A stretch of DNA of 64,000 nucleotides, from the NCBI RefSeq assembly GCF_036898095.1, contig NC_090728.1, positions 84,464,219-84,528,218 on the forward strand, given 5' to 3'. The stretch is from Palaemon carinicauda. Its lineage: Eukaryota > Arthropoda > Malacostraca > Decapoda > Palaemonidae. The notes below the pieces were generated by a model, which worked only from the letters and a program-made list of their open reading frames with translations, was not told the origin of the DNA and searched no databases. The position numbers and the translations under genes were made by a program. Within the stretch, counting starts at the first letter, position 1; every line of letters begins with the position of its first letter. Shown here one piece after another: positions 23,041-33,986 of the stretch.

Positions 23041-23619
23041 TATTGCTGAATTACAGCACTTTCCCACAGGGCTGGAGATGGAGAGGAGGCAGCGGTGGAA
23101 ACGGAAACATAAACCGATGAAGAGTTGGGACAGCCACCCCTTCCTTAACCCAATTGGACACCCATGATACCCCATCCGGGTTCATGCTAAAGATAAGGAC
23201 GAAGTGTGGCCCAGATGTCAGTCAGTTAGAGATCGCTAGTACTGTCTCACCGCCGGTGGCCGATCCTGGTCTTATCAACATTCATTACAGTATTTGTATA
23301 ATGTAGATTTTTCAGTAACTTTCTAAAACCCCGCTGTCTCTCTCTGTTGCCAGGCTCTAGAACTTTGTAACTTTTATGTAATATTAAAGAGCACTTAGAA
23401 GATTTTGCGTTTTGTATTCAACTTTGTAAATTGTGACTTTAGCATTTTCAATGACATTCAACGCTACCGTAACTGATTAGTTATGTGCTCAATAATCTCG
23501 TGAATTACTTTTTGTTAAATAAACAAACTGGTTGAAAAGATACAGAGTAACATCTATCATTATCCGCGTTTCCCATATTTCTATGACTTAAACTGCTACT
23601 ATCACTCTGCCACGTGACA
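23040..23619 (+). repeat. Probable 5' LTR of the interrupted Gypsy element (left end unresolved)
   Basis: The right end is placed at 23619 by the terminal CA followed four bases later by a primer site. An AATAAA-like signal (TAAATAAAC near 23517) and a TATA-like TTGTATAATG near 23290 fit an LTR. The matching 3' LTR is not in the window, so the left boundary is a guess. Confidence 0.4.
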
Positions 23620-23623
23620 AAAA

Positions 23624-23641
23624 TGGTGGTAACGGTGGGAT
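23624..23641 (+). promoter_or_regulatory. Primer binding site, tRNA-Leu-like
   Basis: TGGTGGTAACGGTGGGAT complements, with about two mismatches, the 3' end of a tRNA-Leu species (ending ATCCCACCGCTGCCACCA, from general knowledge). It lies just after the putative LTR end and 50 bp before the gag ATG at 23692. Confidence 0.6.
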
Positions 23642-23691
23642 ATCTTATTCAACAGTTTGAATGAAAAGACATGATATATAAAGACTATAAA

Positions 23692-23766
23692 ATGAGCACT
23701 CCAGAACAACAACCAGAGAATGTTATGATGACGATTCAGGACAACATAGGAGGCATAAATCATTTT
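23692..23766 (+). pseudogene. Gypsy-type gag, N-terminal piece
   Basis: About 25 codons open from ATG 23692 and are cut by DIRS beta copy 2 at a T-run. The reading frame resumes in register at 30340 once the DIRS element and its T6 circle junction are discounted. This piece by itself has no recognisable domain. Confidence 0.6.
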
Positions 23767-23769
23767 TTT

Positions 23770-24107
23770 GGGCTTAGGCCATGTCCTGCTGATGGAAGTT
23801 CCTTCATAAGTAGCTTCCTAGGTTATATGTGACTACAGTGATATATCCCAGAGAATTTACCGAAGGTATCCAAAATTCTAACTCCTGGAGCGAGTATCCC
23901 TTAAAAATTCACAAAGGGATATCGCGTAAGGACGTATCTTGACACATCTCACAGCTATTTACACCCCAAATAGCGATTTTCACTTCGAGAGGGAAAAGTG
24001 GCAAGAAAATAGGAGAGTCGTTAAAAAGGTAAACAATCGATTCTCCTAAGGTACTGTAATAGTTTGCCCAATCGCCACCTAAGCCATTCTTTCGTTCGTA
24101 GCTTCGG
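23770..24107. repeat. Left inverted terminal repeat, beta copy 2
   Basis: This is the reverse complement of 29955-30297, with small indels. The outer left-only extension is GGGCTTAGG next to the T-run. It contains the TATCCCTT/AAGGGATA stem found in the right repeat. Confidence 0.9.
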
Positions 24108-26441
24108 TGACCGGTGTTTTCCCGAGTTATCTCGCTATTTTGAAAGCTTTTTCATCGTTGTGATGGATTTCCTCGCTTCATCAGCATCTGGAAAGTTAAG
24201 TAATATCTTTGAATTGCTTGTCGATTGAGATCGTGTTTAACGTAACAAGAGCTGTTGCCAGCCGGATGGCGTCATGGACGCGATCGTTCTTTTGTTCATT
24301 TAGTTAGCAAGAACGATATTCCTGGCATTAATTGCTTTAATAACTTTAGCTATTTAGTTTTCTTAGCTAGGGATTTTTATATTATGTCATTGTTGTCGTG
24401 GTTTTGGCTATTATGATCGATCCTCACGAGTGCCAGGCTTCCTAGCCTAGGCACCTTCACACTTCATGCATGATATAACTTTCCTGGTAAAGTTTTATTG
24501 AAGCACAGGCAATATTTTATACAATTAAGATATTAATGTGTATTTTTTCCTCTTCCATTTTAGTATACTAGAGTTTCGATGATCGTCTCTCTATGCTCTT
24601 TGGCTTAATAGCCTAAGGGCTTTAGTATACTTGATAAATGTCCCCGATTGCTCTTGTATTGTCTTTTAAGGGGAGATTGATATCTCCTATACCTTTTAAG
24701 TCAATACTATCTCTACGAGATTTAAGAGTGATTCCCTTTCCCTCTGATTAGCCTAGGCTATCCTTAGTTAATTTTGCTTTGACCTGTGTTCGGGCAAAAT
24801 TTACTGGGGCGTTTCGTTTCTCTCTCCTTTCCTTGTACTAGCATAGCTGATTCTTTGCCAATCCTCGGGTTTGGAGTGGAGGACGGGACATCAGAGTAAG
24901 TTTGTGTTAGACATCTAGCTTCTGGGAAATGACTTCCTAGTTAGCCTAGTTGCTGTTCAGGAGGCTAGTCCTCCCTAGGCCACTTTAAAGGTATTGTTTT
25001 ACAGTTTCCTTTTCCTGGCCTAGCAGAGAGTCCTGTTCTAAGGTTTTCTAACTGGAAGATAGGTTTCTTCCTTAGTGGAAATCCTTAGTACGTGATTCTG
25101 TTCTCTAAGAGTGTGTCCTATGGGCGTTCTCTTTACCTAACCCTTTCTGGGGAATTGATTTCCCCTACTTGAGGTTACTTTTGAAATCAGAATCACTCAG
25201 GTTAGGTAATTCCTTAGGGTATTACCTTACTTATGGATTTTTACCCCCTACCCCGCTATCTCTTTTGTGTTGGATGAACCTTCACCCTTGGCCGTGGTCC
25301 TACATAGTCCCTATAGGGGTCTGTAGAACTGGCCTGAGTTTCCCTGTCGACTGCCGGCTAGGCCGGCTGCCGGAAGGTAACCTCATATCTTTGAGTGTGC
25401 CCTCGAGTCCTCCCTTGGACTGCCTTCCATATTCCTTATGATGGGATATGGTTGAGTGGAAGCCCGAATTCAATTCCCTCTTCCACTGGCTCACTCTTTC
25501 GGGATGCTGGCTGGCATAGCTGATCCTTTGCCGTCGTTTATCCTCACCTTTTTCTCTGACTTTCTTTATGGGCGGGCCGCCGGCAGTTAGTTCTGCCGGC
25601 GTCTATATGGATGGTTAGGCCGGCAGTTCGCTGCCTCCTCTTGACTTGATCATCGCTGATCGATGTGCCGACGGCAGGTATCCTATGACCGGCAGCCGGC
25701 AACTGTGCTGTTGCCGGCAGCCGGCCTGTGCCTTCCATCCACTATAATATAAAATAGTAACTGAGCCCAGTCAGGCCGGCTTGTGCCGGCAGGTCCGGCT
25801 GGTGCCGGCCTGCCCGGCAAGTGCTGGCTAGCCCGGCGAGTGCAGACCAGGCCGGCAGTGTCGGCGAGGCCGGCAGTGCCGGCGGTCCGACGCTGTCGCT
25901 GGGGCCAGCAGTGCCAGCGGGGCCGGCAGTGCCGGCGAGACCGGCAGTGCCGGCGGGACCGGCAGTGCCGGCGGGACCGGCAGTGCCGGCGGGACCGGCA
26001 GTGCCGGCGGGACCGGCAGTGCCGGAGGGACCGGCAATACTGGCGGCATACTGCCGCCAGCTACTGCTGTGCCCTGGCAAACCAATTTTTTCCAACCTAC
26101 ATGTGGTTCTTGGGCAGCCATTTGTGAGACCATCATTTAGGAGAAATGATTCTCTGTTTTATTAATGGTTAAATTCCATTAGATTTATCCACCATATTGT
26201 GCATAATGGAAGATGTGTCATGAGGACACTTAATATATCTTGGATAATGTCTTCCAGTAATTAATTCCTAGGAATTGCCTAGTTCAATATGGGAGGAGGT
26301 CATAGCAAATGGCTGGACAGGAGGCACATGTAGGTGTCTTTCCTATCTATAGCTTACCCTATCCAAGCTAAATATAATGCTTAATTTAAGTAGAAATCTG
26401 AAGATTTCTCAGAAAACTCATTTGCTTTTCTTTCTTTACAG
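24108..26441 (+). other. Leader of beta copy 2, intron-like
   Basis: Non-coding leader ending in a pyrimidine tract and CAG (26424-26441) directly before the conserved gag frame. A short ORF begins at ATG 24163 and shares the peptide ASSASGKLS pattern with the same position in copies 3 and 4, followed by AGT(A). In-frame stop TAG at 26391 and no ATG before the gag Cys/His region suggest that gag is joined to an upstream exon by splicing, but the phase of the short ORF does not fit exactly. Confidence 0.45.
25849..26048. repeat. 18-bp GC-rich minisatellite (GGACCGGCAGTGCCGGCG units)
   Basis: About eleven head-to-tail 18-bp units, each holding a near palindrome around GCCGGC. The wider block 25330-25830 is also rich in GCCGGC. 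Because the unit length is divisible by three and lacks stops, ORFs run through it in many frames with Gly/Pro/Ala repeats; I do not regard them as genes. Confidence 0.9.
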
Positions 26442-28388
26442 GAGGAGCATCCCGAGTGCAGGAACAACTTTTCTAGAGTCCGTAGCAAGAGCTTCTACGG
26501 ACATGGAGTGTGCAGGGCTCACACTCGCTGCTCTATCACCAAAGAGGTTCTCAAGTATTGGGACCCGCAGGTATGTGCCATTTGTGAGAATTTAGTAAAG
26601 GAGGCTTTTGATGACCAAAAGTCTCTAGAGTCTAGGGATGCAGCTAGGGACACGCTGCGTAAATGGGTCAGGGGCTTTCAAAAGAATGCTTCGGGCCCAT
26701 ACCTTCCTAATGCTAGGATGAGGGATTGTCTCTTCCCCAGAGCTCATGATGATGCTATCATTCCCCAGACAAAACCTGAGATCCGCTTGGTTCAACTTCA
26801 GGTCCAGCAGACCCAGGACCCTGACTTTGGAGGGTATCCATTTGGACGACAACATGTCTTTCGTCTCTGAGGAGACAGAGAAGAATCTCCTCGTGGAAGA
26901 GTTGGATCAGGAGGCAGTTGCCCCTCCTGAAGAGAATGTTGAGAATGCTGAAGTAGCTTCGGTTTCTTCAGCTGTAGCGGCCGATCTGGCACCATCAACT
27001 TCTTCTCAACCACCTCAGCTCGATTCGATCACAAGCACTCTTCATTCCTTGATCTCCATGGTGCAGGACCTACAGAAGAGGTCGTCCGAGAAGGAAGCCA
27101 CTTTTCGGACGGAGATTGAGCAGTTGGTGTCTTCACGTATGGCCCTGAAGAAGCTGAACGTGAAAGACCTTCCCGTTTTCTCTGATGTTAACCCTTGGAG
27201 GTACGCAGAGCATATGCCTATGTCAGCAGGCAAAATTTTCCTCTCGGAGAAACTGGGCACAGTACCAGTGGAGGAAATCGAGTTCTGGCCCAGCAGAGGG
27301 GCCTACCCGGACTGTTACGTCCGTCTTAGAAATGAACCGGCGTCTAAAGAAGAGACGGAGCCCAAGGAGACAATTGTCCTTGAGCTTGCTAAGGCACAAG
27401 CCTTATTTTCCAAAACTTTGAAAGAGAGGGCTTTCAATAGTTCGAAGGTGCCGGCTCTTAGCAAAAAACACCCATCGTTTGTTGCTGACCCTCAACGCGC
27501 TTTTCCCTTTATGGACAAAGGGTTTAAAGCAGCTCTGAAGGCCGTGGAGGCAGGTAAACCTTGCCCCACATTAGAAGAAAGCAAGCCTTTCTCCCTTGCT
27601 TTCCCATCAGATGACAAGGACTGGAAGGATGTTCATGTCACCTTCACAGTCGGGAAGCTGGAGGCCAATATCGCTGGACGTCAGTTCAACGAAGACCTCC
27701 CAAAGCTGACTGATTTTCTCTTAAAGAGAGAACACGAGACTAAGGAATGCCTGGCTGCTTCCATGTCTCTCCAAACAGGGCTAGAGACGATGGCTAGTAT
27801 CCCTGACACCCCGGATATGTATATGGTCTTTGCCAAGGCTCACGTGGCTACGGTAACGAGGGACCTGTACAACTTCATCAAGGCCAGAAGGGCCTGTAGG
27901 GAGTTCGTGTTTGCTTCTGCTTCCGTTAAACACGAACCTAGGAAGCTGATAGCTTCTAACATCTGGGGAAAAGACCTCTTCCTGAGTGAAGTGGTAAAGG
28001 GGTTGTAGACAAAGCCGCCTCGGAGAATAGAAATCTCCTTTCCAAATGGGGTTTGTCTTCAAAACGAAAATCTTCAGCTGACGAGGGTCCCCAGCCGAAG
28101 AACAAGTCTAAACGACCTCGCTCGCCCTCTCGACCAAAGCAGCAACAGCTTCCCATGGCCACGGTGCCCCAGACGGTAGCACAACCCACCACCACCTTTC
28201 AACTGGTGCCCCAAACTCTGGCTTCTCAGTCGCCAGTGTTCACCCCAGTTTACGAAAGGCAGGCTACTACTTTTAAGCCAAAGTCTCAAGGTTCCTTTCG
28301 GGGTTCCTCGAGGCGCCCCTTCAGAGGCAGGGGCAACAGAGGTGGTCGTGGCCAAGGAGGTAAATCCTCCAGTCAGCACTCTAAGTGA
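26442..28388 (+). pseudogene. Gag ORF1, DIRS beta copy 2
   Basis: Begins right after the putative 3' splice site with a Cys/His region: HPEC, GHGVCRAHTRC and DPQVCAICENL, likely metal-binding. Then come an acidic variable region, the conserved block LNVKDLPVFSDVNPWRYAEH, FWPSRGAYPDCYVRLRNEP, and the C-terminal block KARRACREFVF and IWGKDLF. The tail is rich in Pro, Gln and Arg/Gly (RGRGNRGGRGQGG), suggesting nucleic-acid binding. The ORF stops at TGA 28386, one base before ATG 28390 of the next ORF. Frame breaks lie near 26840 and 28000. I know no named domain for the central region. Confidence 0.75.
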
Positions 28389-28389
28389 G

Positions 28390-28958
28390 ATGCTGCCGGT
28401 AGGAGGGAGACTTCTCCATTTTCAGGATCGGTGGACCTTCGATCCTTGGGCCCACAGCCTGATCAAGAAAGGACTGGGCTGGGGTTGGATTTCAACCCCA
28501 CCAAGCTTTCCTCAATTCTTCCATCCATCAACTCCAGTTCTGGAAGAATATGTTCCAATGATAAGAGATGGGGTCCCTGGAGAATCTGCCCTCTGAAGGA
28601 AGAAGCATCCTTCTGCCCAGTGGAATGCCTAAAGGTCTATCTTTGTAGAACTTCAGACTTTAAGGGAGGTCAGCTTTTCAGGGGAGAGACTTCTGTTTCG
28701 ACGTTATCTTTGAAACAGATAGGGGCGAAAATCACCTACTTTATTCGCAGAGCGGATCCTGACAGTACACTTGCAGGTCACGATCCGAGAAAAGTTGCCT
28801 CGTCTCTAAACTTCTTTCAGACTATGTCGTTTGAAAACCTGAGTGCCTATACTGGTTGGAAGTCTTCCAGGGTATTCTTTAAGCACTATGCGAAGCAATT
28901 ACAGGAAATCAAGTTTCATGTGGTGGCTGCAGGTAGTGTAATAAAACCTGCTGCTTGA
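28390..28958 (+). pseudogene. Fused remnant of ORF2 start and recombinase C-terminus
   Basis: ATG 28390 opens the ORF2 start (MLPVGGRLLHFQDRW...). At about 28556-28568 the sequence jumps into the recombinase at RWGPWRICPLKE, removing about 2.2 kb relative to copy 3 (reverse transcriptase from motif A onward, RNase H, methyltransferase-like region and the first half of the recombinase with its first catalytic Arg). The recombinase C-terminus keeps HDPRK and KHYAKQ, with catalytic His, Arg and Tyr, and ends at 28958. Confidence 0.8.
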
Positions 28959-29798
28959 TTACTGCGAAGGACAGTGCACTAATAGAGACTTTTAGTGAAG
29001 GGTGTACATGATAGACTTAGGTATATCATGATAAGTATTATGTTGTTAGAGACACTATGAACTGTTTTATCTAACTAGGTGACCTAAAGCATGATAATTT
29101 GACACAAGTGCCAGCATTTTATATGCTAGTGTTCCTGGTAATTACATTATGCAGTGAAATACTTTATTTCTTTGAGTGGCTTTTGTTTCTCTTTCAGATG
29201 AAACTTATTTATTTTGTTATTACTGTTATGTTTTTTTTTTATGCAATATGTTCAGCATAAATATATTAATTCCAATCATGATTTCTGTGTTTCTTGTAAA
29301 TAAACACTAGAAGGAATCTTTGCGTCTCTTTCGCCTCAAGATTTTATAGATCATGTATATCAGAGCATCTTTGATCCTCATAGGACTTTGTAAGACTAAT
29401 GTCTTCTCTTTTGCAAACAGGTAAGTTTGGTTGTACCATGTCTATTTTACTGTTTTATGATCCCTACGTGAACATAAACCTATCTGTCTAGATCCGGACC
29501 TGGGAGGTACAGTATTCTATTCATTGCCTATTAGTACAAACTATGCTTTACGTATATAAGGACACAATATACTTCTGCTTGCTAATTGTTCTTTGAACTC
29601 ACAATTTTCGGATTTTTTCCTAGAGTCTATATAGACTTTTCCCTGTAGGGGGCAGGAAGAGCTGGCATTTGGTATGCTCAGTTGATTGATGTATTACGGT
29701 AACATCAAGTGTCCTTGGTCTTGACGACCAGATAGGAAATAGTTAATTCGAGATAACGGCACTATTATAAATCCACAGATACAGTAATGCCCTGGTAA
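28959..29798 (+). other. 3' region of DIRS beta copy 2
   Basis: Non-coding, with AATAAA at 29299-29304 and a block around 29630-29660 containing CCCTGTAGGGGGCAGGAAG shared with the other copies. No gene is seen. Confidence 0.65.
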
Positions 29799-29894
29799 AC
29801 TTCCATCAGCACGACATGGCCTAAGCCCAAAAAACGGATTTTGAGCGAAGTGAAAAATCTATTTTTGGGTGAAAGAGCCATGTCGTCCTGATGG
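29799..29894. repeat. Internal complementary region, beta copy 2
   Basis: The reverse complement of the left end joined to the reverse complement of the right end at A6. The outer arms pair with each other over about 17 bp. Confidence 0.9.
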
Positions 29895-29954
29895 ACCCAC
29901 CCTCCTTTAGTAAAAGGATATGAATCCCTCCCTTTGGTACTGTATCTGCAACAC

Positions 29955-30339
29955 CTACGAAGCTACAAAGAATGGCTTAGGTGGCGCCTCGCGGTGGCGA
30001 TTGGGTGAACTATTACAGTACATTAGGAGAATTGAGTGTTTACCTTTTTAACGACTCTCCTATTTTCTTGCCACTTTTCCCTCTCGAAGTGAAAATTGCT
30101 ATTTGGGGTGTAAATAGCTGTGAGATGTGTCAAGATACGTCCTTACGCGATATCCCTTTGTGAATTTTTAAGGGATACTCCCTCCAGGAGTTAGAATTCT
30201 GGATACCTTCGGTAAATTCTCTGGGATATATCCCTGTAGTCACATATAACCTAGGAAGCTACTTATGAAGGAACTTCCATCAGGACGACATGGCTCTTTC
30301 ACCCAAAAATAGGTTTTCCACTACGCTCAAAATCCGTTT
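29955..30339. repeat. Right inverted terminal repeat, beta copy 2
   Basis: Pairs with 23770-24107 and adds a right-only extension ending CCG and TTT. The stem TATCCCTT (30151-30158) pairs with AAGGGATA (30170-30177). A short extra GCCTCGCGGT-like insertion distinguishes it from the left repeat. Confidence 0.9.
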
Positions 30340-30960
30340 ATAGGGCCTGAAGGAGAAATTATTTTTCCGGGAACAACTGCTGGCATTGGAGGACCAGAAC
30401 CACAAGGAGTTTTAAACAGCATATTTTCACATGAAGAAGATGGATTCGAACCTCAGCCAAGAAGAGACGGACGGTTGAGCGAATACGGTACTTTTCACCC
30501 ATTGACACCTAGAAGAGACGGACGGTTGAGTGAATGCTGTACTTTTCCCCCATTAAGAGAACATGTGCCAGTTTTTGAAGATATAGTACCTGAAGAAGGA
30601 CCCCGGTTCCTTTCAATAGAAACTTTTCTAAGTACCATAGAGGCTGGGACGTCAGAAAGATGCTGGACCGATAGACAGAAAATTGTCCTGGCGAAGCAAA
30701 GAATTCGAGGAGATGCACATAGAAAGGTGAGGAAAGATCCGGAATTCATCAACCCAACGTTGTTTGGAATGTTGAGGAGGGGAACATTGAGACGGCACCT
30801 GCAATAAAGATTAGGCCTGAGTACTGCCAGTTTACACGATCACCTGTGTTACTATAAGCAGACAAGAAAACAAGGTGAGTCGCACTTTAAATTTTTCACA
30901 AGAATTGCTGCAGAGTTGGAAGACTTTGGATGGCCATGAGGCCATGGGGGTCATTAAAGA
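30340..30960 (+). pseudogene. Gypsy-type gag, middle piece
   Basis: The frame resumes at 30340 and is open to about 30804. The segment FLSTIEAGTSERCWTDRQKI followed by VLAKQRIRGDAH resembles the retrotransposon gag capsid-like domain. After the stop near 30805, a shifted frame with GESHFKFFTRIAAELEDFGW continues to about 30925. Sequence up to 31030 is more decayed and ends at the LINE 3' end. It forms the particle shell in an active element. Confidence 0.6.
30461..30562. repeat. 51-bp in-frame tandem duplication in Gypsy gag
   Basis: Two units (30461-30511, 30512-30562), each starting GAAGAGACGGACGGTTGAG and encoding RRDGRLSE, add 17 residues without shifting the frame. Confidence 0.8.
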
Positions 30961-31030
30961 TCCTTGGTTGAAGAAAACAATGAAATTCCAACTTCTGCAT
31001 ACACATGGGCACACTGTATCAGCTCATACC

Positions 31031-31539
31031 CATGCCTTACCTTACCTTATTGCCTTATTTTTTGTTTGGGTTCCCCCAGGTCCCTCAGTGTGAGGCACCT
31101 CGTATATCCACCAGAGAGTTGCTAATGCATCTTCCGGTGTATTTTGCATCTTCCAGTCTTGGATGGTCTGGGATGCATCTTAGGTATTTATCGAGCTTAT
31201 TCTTAAACACATCTACGCTCACTCCTGATATGTTTCTTAGATGAGCTGGCAGCACATTAAATAGTCGCTGCATTATCGATGCTGGTGCGTAGTGGATTAA
31301 TGTTCTGTGCGCCTTTCTTAGTTTACCTGGAATATTTTTTGGCACTATTAATCTACCTCGGCTTGCTCTTTCTGATATTTTAAGCTCCATGATGTTTTCA
31401 GTAATTCCTTCTATTTGCTTCCATGCTTGTATTATCATGTAGTGTTCTCTTCTCCTTTCTAGACTGTATAGTTTTAAAAATTGCAGTCTTTCCCAGTAGT
31501 CAAGGTCCTTAACTTCTTCTATTCTAGCAGTATAGGACC
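31031..31539 (-). mobile_element. CR1-like LINE, 3' part
   Basis: The 3' end of a minus-strand LINE whose 5' part is at 40237-42525. The tail at 31031-31055 is a short (TAAGG)n-type repeat on the minus strand, as is common for CR1/L2-type LINEs. The split was caused by DIRS beta copy 3. Confidence 0.8.
31085..31539 (-). pseudogene. LINE reverse transcriptase protein, C-terminal part
   Basis: Encodes the region after the polymerase domain: YWERLQFLKLYSLERRREHY, and NVLPAHLRNISGVSVDVFKN, a standard ending in CR1/L2/Jockey-group LINEs. The frame is in register with the piece ending at 40237 if three T's of the target are kept between them. The stop codon is at 31085-31087. Confidence 0.8.
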
Positions 31540-31544
31540 TTTTT

Positions 31545-31891
31545 GGGCTCAAGCCATGTCGTCCTGATGGAAGTTCCTATAGGGTAGCTTCCTAGGGTAT
31601 ATTACAACTACGGCGATATTCCCAGAGAATTTACCTTAAGGTACCCAGAATTCTAACTCCAGGAGCGAATATCCCTAATGAAAGGGATATCGCGACATAT
31701 CAGAGGACGTATTCTTGACACGCCACATGGCAATCTGCACCCCAAACAGAGATTACGTATCGAGGGGTCAATTGGCAAGAAACGAAAACGGGAAAGAAAA
31801 AGGGGGAGCCGCTCCCAAGGCTCCCTATTCTCCAGTTTCGTAAGCGTGCCTGGCGCCAATCCTGGCGCCATCTGTATTCCTTTTTGCGTAG
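31545..31891. repeat. Left inverted terminal repeat, beta copy 3
   Basis: Reverse complement of 39854-40190 over about 340 bp with few differences. The left-only outer extension is GGGCTCAAG. A short ORF on one strand of each repeat has nearly the same translation only because the repeats match. Confidence 0.95.
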
Positions 31892-33986
31892 CTTAACAAC
31901 TCGGTGTTTTTTCCCGTGTTTCTCGCAAATCTTGGATTTATTCAGCTTTTCATGGCTTCTTTAACTTCGTCGGCCTCTGATAAGTTGAGTACCATTTCTT
32001 TTATGTATAAATGTAGGCTCTTGGTAAATTTTTAGAGGATTAATAGGATTAATCTTTGTTACAAGAGCCGTAGCCTACCGGAGGCGTCATGGACGCTGTC
32101 GCTCGCTAGGTATGAGTTTTAGTTAGCCAGAGCGATATTCCCGGTTGTTTTGCTTTAATAAATTTTAGCTATTTAGCGTTACATAGGATTTCCTTTCGTG
32201 CTTTAGTATTATTTTGGCGAAGTATTCGCCAACTCTGGCCTACGCTAGGCCATGTAGCCTTGTCGTTTGGTCCTAGTACTTTCTGCATGATTTTGGTTTT
32301 CCGAGTGTATTAAAATTTTATTGAAGCTTTAGGCGGTTTTTTATACATTTAAGATTATGTTGAATATTTCCAAGATAGTATACGAGTGAGTTTCGGTGAT
32401 TTAGGTAATCGATTCTCTTGGTGTCTAGGCTAAGTTGCTTATGGAGCCTTAGTATACTTTCTCATACTCCCCGGTTGCTTTCTTTACTTCGGAGAAGGTA
32501 TGCAATCCCTTTCCCTCTGTTTAAGCCTTGGGCTTATCCCTAAGTGGTTTATCTGAATTAACTTTCGATAAAACTATACTGGGGTGTTACTGTACCTTCC
32601 TGTTCCAGTAAGTCTGGTTTCAGAGTGGGACAGAACAACAGAGTTTTTAGTCTGAGTCTGTGTTCGTCTGGCTTGGGGTAGAGTCTCCCTCGCTGGCCTG
32701 ACACAGACATAGGAGGCTTAGCCTCCTTAGGTCACTACCGAAGGTTTCTGTACGAGATGATTCCTTCTTTTGTGATCTAGCAGACTAGTCCTTGTTGCTG
32801 TTCTCGGTGGGAGGATAAGATTCTTTCCCTGAGAGTTGCAACACCTTCCTTGCTTTGGTTCTTTGGGAGCTGGCAAGTATTGCTGGCCTCCCTCCTTGGA
32901 TCTCCCTTAGGCTAAGATGAGTTTCCTTGGCTGCGGGTAATCCTTCACTAAAGCAAGGTTGGTAGGACCCTCTTTTGTCCCTTCCCCCTCTATCTCCGTA
33001 ATGGCCTAGCCATTACAGTACTGTACGTCATTCTACATCTGGACCTAGGATAGGTTAGGATGTGGAATTGACTCAGTCCTTTGCCGGCCGGCAGGGGTCT
33101 TCTGCTTGTGTGCTGCCCGGACCTCCCTTGGTCCCTCATCCATGCCTGCCTGTGAGTCAGACGGCATTGGTCAGGAAGCCTGAATTAGATTCTCCCCTTC
33201 CTTATATGCACTCTTTCGGATTGCCGGGCTTGGAGGTTGTTTACGCTCTTATCCCGGCATCCATTCTGTTTTCTTCTAGTGCTGTACCCGACCCGGCTGC
33301 CGGCCTATGAGGCCGGCAGCCGGGCAGTCGTAGTCCTCTGGTTCTTTTGCTGCTGGCTGGCATCGGTTGTGTACCTTTGCCGGCCGGCTAATGTCAGCCC
33401 TTGTCTGCCACTCGCCAGGAGTGTGGCCGGCAACCGGGTGCTACCTTGTGTAGCCGACATGGGCTGTTGCCGGCCGGCAGTTACTGCCGGCCGGCACATG
33501 CATTTGAACCAGCGTTCTGCCGCCTTATAGCTGTTAAGTAGTATACTTTAAAGCTAGTTATGGTGTGTGCCGGCCGGCACATAACCTCCTATACTGTACC
33601 AGTATTCTTCAGTATAACATATACTGTAAGAGGAAGACTAAAGTATAAGTTTTGGTACAGCACTGTGTGTTCTAACACTTTTGTGTTGTCTTGCACAGCC
33701 CTTTGCTGTTGCCTTACAGATAAGAAAGTGAGTTCTTTCTTGTCTATTATCCAGGATTTTAAAATCATTGCTTAGGTGTGAGCTCCACCTGTTTCCTCTG
33801 GAAACTTGGCATTGGTTATTCTAGAAGAGATTAACCATTCGATTTTATTATCTGGAAGGCTGCAACAATTGGTTGTGAGGGAAACACAAGTGTGTGTCTT
33901 TCCTTTCTGAATTGTTATGCTAAACTGTGCATATCCAGTGATACATAGTTCACTTGATACTCATGGAAATTTTCTTCTCTTTGCAG
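31892..33986 (+). other. Leader of beta copy 3, intron-like
   Basis: Non-coding, ending with a pyrimidine tract and TTTGCAG (AG at 33985-33986) directly before the gag frame. A short ORF at ATG 31952 encodes a peptide with SSASDKLS, matching copies 2 and 4. An in-frame ATG at 33963 could also start gag in this copy, but copies 2 and 4 lack it. Confidence 0.5.
33075..33590. repeat. GCCGGC-rich block in leader
   Basis: Many GCCGGC and TGCCGGCCGGCA palindromes occur here, spaced irregularly rather than in the 18-bp array seen in copy 2. The position relative to gag matches the GC-rich blocks of copies 2, 4 and 5. Confidence 0.8.

Larger units (their letters stand above)
23763..30339 (+). mobile_element. 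DIRS retrotransposon, family beta, copy 2 (internally deleted)
   Basis: Both ends are present: T7 plus GGGC at 23763 and CCG plus TTT at 30337-30339. The copy has left repeat, leader with an 18-bp minisatellite, nearly complete gag, a deletion removing most of ORF2 and the first half of the recombinase, the recombinase C-terminus, 3' region, internal complementary region and right repeat. It is inserted in a Gypsy gag gene without target duplication. Because the ends and internal complementary region survive, it could be mobilised in trans, like a non-autonomous derivative. Confidence 0.9.

Noticed and set aside
25783..26165. Several overlapping ORFs on both strands with Gly/Pro/Ala repeats, collagen-like
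   Set aside because: They arise from an 18-bp stop-free repeat that is open in most frames; there is no start context or conserved domain.
30461..30562. CRISPR-like spaced repeat
   Set aside because: Only two adjacent units in frame within a gag ORF, with no spacers.
31678..31896. Basic 72-residue ORF with the same translation on the opposite strand at 39799-40065
   Set aside because: The match exists because the two regions are inverted terminal repeats; it is not a duplicated gene.
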